From an uncultured Eubacteriales bacterium (lineage in GTDB: Bacteria > Bacillota > Clostridia > Oscillospirales > Acutalibacteraceae), in the NCBI GenBank assembly GCA_934445035.1, contig CAKSDI010000001.1:62001-126000 (forward strand): DNA of 64,000 nt, written 5' to 3'. The translations under genes and the position numbers were made by a program. The number at the start of each line of letters is the position of its first letter. Position 1 is the first letter of the stretch. Under the pieces are notes generated by a model, which was not told where the DNA came from, ran no database searches, and saw nothing but the letters and a program-made list of their open reading frames with translations. Shown here piece after piece: positions 59,449-64,000 of the stretch.

Positions 59449-59686
59449 GCTCATCCCACCTTACATAGGAAGAGGGCGGCACGCTATCGGTCATACCCGA
59501 CACCGTGTCGCCCTCACTTTTTATTTTTTCTGCCACAATCAGCGCGTGTTTTACGAGCAGCATATCAAGCCAGGTCCGCTCGTCGTACTCTGCCGGACGA
59601 CCATTCTTGAGATAATCTGCCACCGCCGCACTCATCACACCATACTTTTCGCCTCTGTAAATTTCTTCTACAGTAATTCGTGCCAT
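59435..59686 (-). CDS. Small mobile-element hypothetical protein
   Basis: 83 residues from the ATG at 59686, 7 bases after AAAGGAGG; an in-frame upstream start lacks this site. It begins MARITVEEIYRGEKYGVM and is mostly helical, soluble and acidic. Such small proteins sit next to DUF6809-type genes in conjugative or integrated elements; function unknown. A promoter (TTGGAA, 18 bases, TATAAT) lies at 59770-59799. Confidence 0.65.
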   Translation of the reverse strand: MARITVEEIYRGEKYGVMSAAVADYLKNGRPAEYDERTWLDMLLVKHALIVAEKIKSEGDTVSGMTDSVPPSSYVRWDEHDNT

Positions 59687-59769
59687 ATCAGCACCTCCTT
59701 TGCAGTACACAACAGTACCACAGAAAGGCACGGAAGTCCAGAGAAAAACAATCTCATCCCCTTGTTTGT

Positions 59770-59799
59770 ATTATACCACAGATTGTCACTTTGTTCCAA
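59770..59799 (-). promoter_or_regulatory. Promoter of the small mobile-element genes
   Basis: Minus-strand TTGGAA (59794-59799), 18-base spacer, TATAAT (59770-59775). Confidence 0.55.
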
Positions 59800-60038
59800 G
59801 GCGCAGTTGGTTCGTATTTATGTTATATACGAATTGGCATTACAGCTGTTAATTGTTCGTAAGATGTTCGTGAAAATTTACTTCATTATTTTCGCTGTAC
59901 CTCAATATCTTTTCCAGAAACTTTAAGCTACTTACCCAAAGCTCACGAAACGCAGTTTTGAGCTAATTTGTGTCGGGGGAATTTCTGATGCACAACCGGG
60001 TCGAAATACCGTTCGTGACGTAGGAGCATTGCTGCGAA
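59800..60038. other. Gap between hamB and the small mobile-element genes
   Basis: No gene with start codon. On the plus strand, codons 59927-60082 are open and protein-like (ELICVGGISDAQPGRN, then VRDVGALLRITANSGP) to a TAG at 60080 but have no start and run into the hamB 3' end on the other strand. On the minus strand a 38-codon start-less frame is also open. One or both may be gene remnants; otherwise nothing is seen. Confidence 0.3.
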
Positions 60039-62603
60039 TTACTGCAAATTCAGGACCTTATCAACTTCTTGCAGAATTGTAGGGGAGATATCCATCGAGT
60101 GGACATCATTTTTGCTAAACCAATTCATACATTTCGCTTTGTCATAATCATCTGATACCATTAATTCCGATAATTCAAGAGCAGCGGTACGAGTAAAGCC
60201 CATTGACATCAAAGAAATCTGTGTCGCTTTTGATGCGCCAAATTCCAACCACAAACTGATTTCTGGGATTTGTTTTACGGCTTCTACATTATCGGCAGAC
60301 ACAAGATAATATTTGAGTACATCCAAGTAGCACGTAGTATATTTTAAAAATCTAAAACGTGCAAATTCTTCAATTTCCCGCATAGTATCACGAATGATGG
60401 TTGCTAATTTTTTGCTCGGATTGTGTTCTTTATTCCATCTAATATTGTCGTTAATAATACGTGCCAATCCATATCCTCGCATCCATCCCGTAACCAAAAT
60501 CGAACGTGACATATTCAGTTTATATGAGTCGCCAGTGATATACTTAGAAATTCTCCCTATAATGTGCATATATTTCTCTTGCGCATCATCATTTTCTGGA
60601 TATGGTGGGATTAACTCCTCAACACTTTTGTTTGAATTTCTAAAGTAATCAAGTAGTTTTTGCTGTGCCAGCGGATTTACACCTTGATTTTTTGACAGCA
60701 AAGGAGATGGAATCTCCACATTTGACAAAGCACTTTGAAAAGCGTTATCTATTGATTTACAAAATTCTTCGCCATACAGTTTAGTGAGCGGTGATTTAGA
60801 AATTGCCTCATATTGAAAAAATACACTCAAAAAATATGTATATGCGTAGTCTAACTGTGCGTCTTTATTTACTGTTTCGTCTTTTGCGCCAATATAGTTT
60901 ATGAGCTCCTGCGATTTCATTTCCACAACTGATTCTACAGTGCCCTTGATCAAATATTTTTTCCGTTCAAGCGGAGTCCCGTTTTTCCACACAGACTCAT
61001 CAGTTGCATCCAAACATATTATATTGCCTTGAAACTCCTTGCCTTGTCTGCCAGCCCTTCCCGCCAAATTCCAAAAGTCCATCTCACTCATAGGATTGTT
61101 TTTGCCTTTTTGAGGACCACGAATGTATATAGATTTTGCGGGAAGATTAACGCCCTCGACAAGCGTTGAAGTGCATACCAGAAAAGATATATCACCGTTT
61201 TTAAATAAAGATTCAATTTCGTTTCTTATGCTCAAAGGCATATTCCCATAATGAAATGCCACTCCTGCTTTTAAGACTTCAACCAACGCATAATTCGGAT
61301 GTATTGTTTTCTTTACAAGTTTAATTAACTCTTTAACTCGTATAGACACCTCCAAATCAGGTGTTTTATCTAATATTAGGCTCATCAATTGGATAGCTGT
61401 TTTCTCAGCTTCGGCGGCGCCATTACAATATATGAGATTTCCTTTTTTTGAACCAGAGAGCGTAAATGCCAAGACTGGTAATCTCATTGATGTTTTAGTA
61501 ATTCTATCTGTATTTATAGAGCCTAAATTAATTCGTTCTCCATTTGACAATAAATCCATCTGCCATTTTTCTGTTCCCGCCCCGTCTTTATAAACCCAAA
61601 TCAGATTTTGATTAACGGTAGCTATTTCTGAAATCACTTGTTTACTCTGAGGAGATATTTCATCCGAATAATTAATTATTTTTAGAAGCGATGATGGATT
61701 TTCTGACATCGGGCTTGCGAATATAAAGCGGGTCACATCATTAACAGCTATTTGTTGCAATACCTGCTGAAGTAAAATTCCCCTCGACCCATCGCCAATT
61801 TTTTGAGCCTCATCTACAATGATAAAATCAAATGTTATATCATTAGATTCGCTTATAATCCATTGCAGTCGCTCCTGCGTAAAAATCATTACACAAGCCA
61901 TAGTATTCCAAGTATCGGGCTTGACTGGTATACTGCTTACATCAGCTACAAGGTTGCATTTCTTTATTATTTCCCTAATATCAAATTCTACCTGTTGAAT
62001 TAATGCCCGTGTAGGAACAATATACGCTATTTTTACAAGAGAACTATTGGAAATGAATTCTTTTATCATTTGTAATAATATGAATGATTTACCTGCCGAT
62101 GTTGGGGCGGAAATAGAAAGCAACTTTGTATTGTCAAAAGAATCATATACTTCTTTTTGAAAATCATTAAGGAATATGAAATTGTCACCATCACTGATTG
62201 TGTTGGAAAATTGTTTGCGTTTCACATCTAATGCACACTGTATTGGGAGATTTGACAAGTAATCGTCATTAATGTACGCTCTCTGCTTTGATAATGAAAT
62301 TGCTGGAGAATTGGTCAGTACATCGAAAATTGCTGCACACGCATTATGATATTCAATTTCAAGGTCATTTTGTGTTATGCAAGTCTGGCAAATTCGATAT
62401 GCCATATCCAAAACATTTCCATCCTTAGATTGAGCAAATAGACTCGCACAAGTTATTAAATAATTCCAGTCTATTTGCTCTCCATCATGTTCATAAATCA
62501 AGGATGAAAACTGTGTTCTAACAGAATGAAGCAGTAAAGCATTATAGCGCTCTATAAAGTAATTTGTAGAGGTCAATCTATTAATCAAGCTGTTTAATGA
62601 CAT
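60039..62603 (-). CDS. hamB: Hachiman anti-phage system helicase HamB
   Basis: 854 residues, superfamily-2 helicase of the type found in Hachiman. Walker A APTSAGKS (166-173), DEAQ box (264-267), HYGNMP (451-456), CTSTLVEGVNLPA (477-489) and motif VI NLAGRAGRQG (512-521) are intact, followed by a long C-terminal helical domain. In Hachiman, HamB acts with the HamA nuclease and is thought to recognise damaged or foreign DNA. The start follows a textbook GGAGGTGATTTAA; the start base is adjacent to the hamA stop. Confidence 0.9.
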   Translation of the reverse strand: MSLNSLINRLTSTNYFIERYNALLLHSVRTQFSSLIYEHDGEQIDWNYLITCASLFAQSKDGNVLDMAYRICQTCITQNDLEIEYHNACAAIFDVLTNSPAISLSKQRAYINDDYLSNLPIQCALDVKRKQFSNTISDGDNFIFLNDFQKEVYDSFDNTKLLSISAPTSAGKSFILLQMIKEFISNSSLVKIAYIVPTRALIQQVEFDIREIIKKCNLVADVSSIPVKPDTWNTMACVMIFTQERLQWIISESNDITFDFIIVDEAQKIGDGSRGILLQQVLQQIAVNDVTRFIFASPMSENPSSLLKIINYSDEISPQSKQVISEIATVNQNLIWVYKDGAGTEKWQMDLLSNGERINLGSINTDRITKTSMRLPVLAFTLSGSKKGNLIYCNGAAEAEKTAIQLMSLILDKTPDLEVSIRVKELIKLVKKTIHPNYALVEVLKAGVAFHYGNMPLSIRNEIESLFKNGDISFLVCTSTLVEGVNLPAKSIYIRGPQKGKNNPMSEMDFWNLAGRAGRQGKEFQGNIICLDATDESVWKNGTPLERKKYLIKGTVESVVEMKSQELINYIGAKDETVNKDAQLDYAYTYFLSVFFQYEAISKSPLTKLYGEEFCKSIDNAFQSALSNVEIPSPLLSKNQGVNPLAQQKLLDYFRNSNKSVEELIPPYPENDDAQEKYMHIIGRISKYITGDSYKLNMSRSILVTGWMRGYGLARIINDNIRWNKEHNPSKKLATIIRDTMREIEEFARFRFLKYTTCYLDVLKYYLVSADNVEAVKQIPEISLWLEFGASKATQISLMSMGFTRTAALELSELMVSDDYDKAKCMNWFSKNDVHSMDISPTILQEVDKVLNLQ

Positions 62604-63539
62604 TTAAATCACCTCCAAAAACTTTTTCCTAAATTCTTCGACATCTGAGAAAGGAATGAGAAATATATCAAGTCGAAAATCATCCAATGGTGTTCTGTAT
62701 TTCAATCTGCTTGAAATTTTCGATTTAAATTCTGATATTCTGTTTTGTATCGTACTTTGAATTGTTGCTTCGACACCAGACAAGTCTTTTGGGTAAGCAT
62801 CTTCGTCATATCCGATAAGGCATACCCCTCTATATTCCAATTTTAAATAGTTGGGGTCATCTGGATTTAAGTAAGAAAGGATAGCATTTTCTAAATCATC
62901 GTTGTTGAAGTCGATATTATCACGAAATAGTGTTAAATCACGTTCTCGTTGAGAACCAGTTGCCCCTTCTTCAACGAGTAACGGCTTAATGCTGTCAAAA
63001 CATTTAGATAAGGCTTCATCTACATTGGAATACAGTTTTGACTCTCCCCAATATAAACAGAACTTTTTGGTATCCTCATCGTATTTGCCATACAATCCAT
63101 CAGCACCGTGATAATGAACTTGCGAATTAGTCTTTAAAGGCATCTTACATAAAACCTGTGGGATTTTCAAAACGCTTTGCGTTATAATAGAGAGCAGCAA
63201 TTCTCCGCCTTCACCTGTATTTTTCAAATTAGTAAATAGCCCTTCCGCCTTTTTGTATAACTTCATAATATTCTGAGTTGTGTTATGTTCTTCATCAAGC
63301 TTTTTAGCACAAGCTATGTCTTTCGCCGGAATACAGTAATCAATGATACAGCAAGATATGTAGGATGCGAGGTCACTAATTCGAGGTCTGTTATTTCCAT
63401 CAAGTCTCAGCATATAGATGTGCATTTCTGCTTTTGTTGAATCAACATACTCATTTTTACAGACTTCAAGAAGGTAGGCGGCCAAACTATTGGCATTTCC
63501 TCTGATTAAATTATCGAGTGCTTCTTTTATAAAATTCAT
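62604..63539 (-). CDS. hamA: Hachiman anti-phage system nuclease HamA (DUF1837)
   Basis: 311 residues of the DUF1837 family. A nuclease core fits GEGGEL (109-114), HGADG (144-148; Asp147) and WGESK (164-168; Glu166, Lys168), the D...ExK pattern of PD-(D/E)xK enzymes. It is immediately followed by the hamB helicase, the defining Hachiman pair. When triggered, HamA is believed to cut DNA and stop infection. The start follows AAGGTGATGAT, 9 bases after a small upstream frame. Confidence 0.9.
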   Translation of the reverse strand: MNFIKEALDNLIRGNANSLAAYLLEVCKNEYVDSTKAEMHIYMLRLDGNNRPRISDLASYISCCIIDYCIPAKDIACAKKLDEEHNTTQNIMKLYKKAEGLFTNLKNTGEGGELLLSIITQSVLKIPQVLCKMPLKTNSQVHYHGADGLYGKYDEDTKKFCLYWGESKLYSNVDEALSKCFDSIKPLLVEEGATGSQRERDLTLFRDNIDFNNDDLENAILSYLNPDDPNYLKLEYRGVCLIGYDEDAYPKDLSGVEATIQSTIQNRISEFKSKISSRLKYRTPLDDFRLDIFLIPFSDVEEFRKKFLEVI

Positions 63540-63548
63540 ATCATCACC

Positions 63549-63761
63549 TTAAGTCCAATGTTGACTATCTGACAGCCACATTTTATGGAATTCTTCCTCA
63601 TTAACAATTGCATCAAACACAGGCCCAAGGAAAGTCTGGATTTCAGCAATGACAAACGGACACTCAAGTGTATCGTCTTTTATTGTTTTCAAAAAAACTT
63701 CCAACGCTTTTTTCATATCTACATCATCAGAAAGCAAAATAACTCGCTTGAAATTATACAA
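63549..63761 (-). CDS. Small reading frame ahead of hamA, possibly a truncated gene
   Basis: 70 codons from a TTG at 63761, or 55 from the ATG at 63716; neither has a good ribosome site. The product is acidic and helical (ALEVFLKTIKDDTLECPFVI) and not recognised. The frame is open 18 codons further upstream without a start, and another frame there is also protein-like, so this may be the remainder of a longer gene. It ends 9 bases before hamA. Confidence 0.4.
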   Translation of the reverse strand: MYNFKRVILLSDDVDMKKALEVFLKTIKDDTLECPFVIAEIQTFLGPVFDAIVNEEEFHKMWLSDSQHWT

Positions 63762-64000
63762 CAGTACAAAGATTGGTGGATGTCTGAAGTTTTCGTAAAT
63801 AAGTGTTGAGCAGTCTTACTTTTTCAATATCATTGTACAATTTATTTTTTGGTTAGTAAGAACTTTTAATTTTTTGTATTGTCTTCATACATTTTACATA
63901 AAATGCTTATATATTTTAATTGATCCAATCCGGATTTCCGACTAATAATTATATATTGTCTGCACTGTATCAAGCAATTCATTAAAATAAACATACATAC
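63762..64000. other. A/T-rich right edge without confident gene
   Basis: Two minus-strand frames are open from the window edge (to 63942 and to 63866) but are short and A/T-driven. A 28-codon frame (from a TTG near 63839) ends over the start of the small pre-hamA frame. No promoter or repeat is convincing. Confidence 0.3.

Noticed and set aside
59447..59926. Plus-strand frame of about 159 codons near the small mobile-element genes
   Set aside because: It lies antisense to the 83-residue gene with its strong ribosome site and lacks one itself; probably chance.
63866..64000. Minus-strand frame running in from the right edge
   Set aside because: About 44 codons without recognisable motif in A/T-rich DNA; a competing frame is also open, so no gene call.
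1..64000. CRISPR arrays, rRNA genes or complete insertion sequences
   Set aside because: No regularly spaced direct repeats, rRNA segments or transposase motifs were seen.

Overview
The window reads as chromosome from a low-to-moderate GC, anaerobic, spore-forming Firmicute, probably a clostridial gut lineage; the Oscillospirales placement is my guess. The support is a sporulation regulator of the SpoIIID family behind a sigma-E-like promoter, a one-chain pyruvate:ferredoxin oxidoreductase, a two-subunit iron-sulfur serine dehydratase, a guanine riboswitch on xpt, Gram-positive Shine-Dalgarno sites and no outer-membrane genes.

Layout. 1-4301: two paralogous clan-A-like glycosidase genes. 4403-8523: MarR regulator plus heterodimeric ABC exporter. 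8643-14353: a long operon with a CdaR/PucR-type regulator, ftsE, ftsX, a PcsB-like M23 peptidase, a VanZ-like protein, a coiled-coil protein and a polysaccharide deacetylase, a cell division and wall-remodelling unit. 14547-17889: two TetR-controlled operons. 18034-21576: pyruvate:ferredoxin oxidoreductase. 21749-27505: guanine riboswitch, xpt and a BMP-type nucleoside ABC importer, one purine salvage unit. 27691-29225: sdaAB-sdaAA. 29261-31974: FAD-dependent dehydrogenase and enolase. 32236-38622: rlmB, a degenerate P-type-ATPase-like membrane protein, metG, tatD and a 31-residue miniprotein. 38796-42945: long structured leader and potABCD polyamine importer. 42968-43228: spoIIID.

43298-50845 is a type I restriction-modification locus (hsdM, hsdS, hsdR) with a KAP P-loop NTPase between hsdS and hsdR, placed between spoIIID and uvrA. 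uvrB-uvrA follows (50851-55675). tRNA-Pro(UGG) at 55946 starts a second accessory region: XRE regulator with a small membrane protein and a zinc-ribbon protein, a frameshifted integrase remnant, a MerR/TipA-type regulator, a nonsense-disrupted DUF6809-type gene, and a Hachiman anti-phage system (hamA, hamB) at the right edge. The right half is therefore defence-rich and shows mobile-element decay.

Most noteworthy: (1) the roughly 260-nt potA leader, whose nested helices enclose a 10-nt perfect complement of the potA Shine-Dalgarno region, a riboswitch-like arrangement I cannot assign to a known class; (2) a protein with P-type ATPase architecture whose phosphorylation-site motif is lost; (3) a glycosidase paralogue with its acid/base Glu replaced by Asn; (4) a KAP NTPase inside a type I RM locus, followed by an in-frame broken tail; (5) the Hachiman locus with an extra small reading frame in front of hamA.
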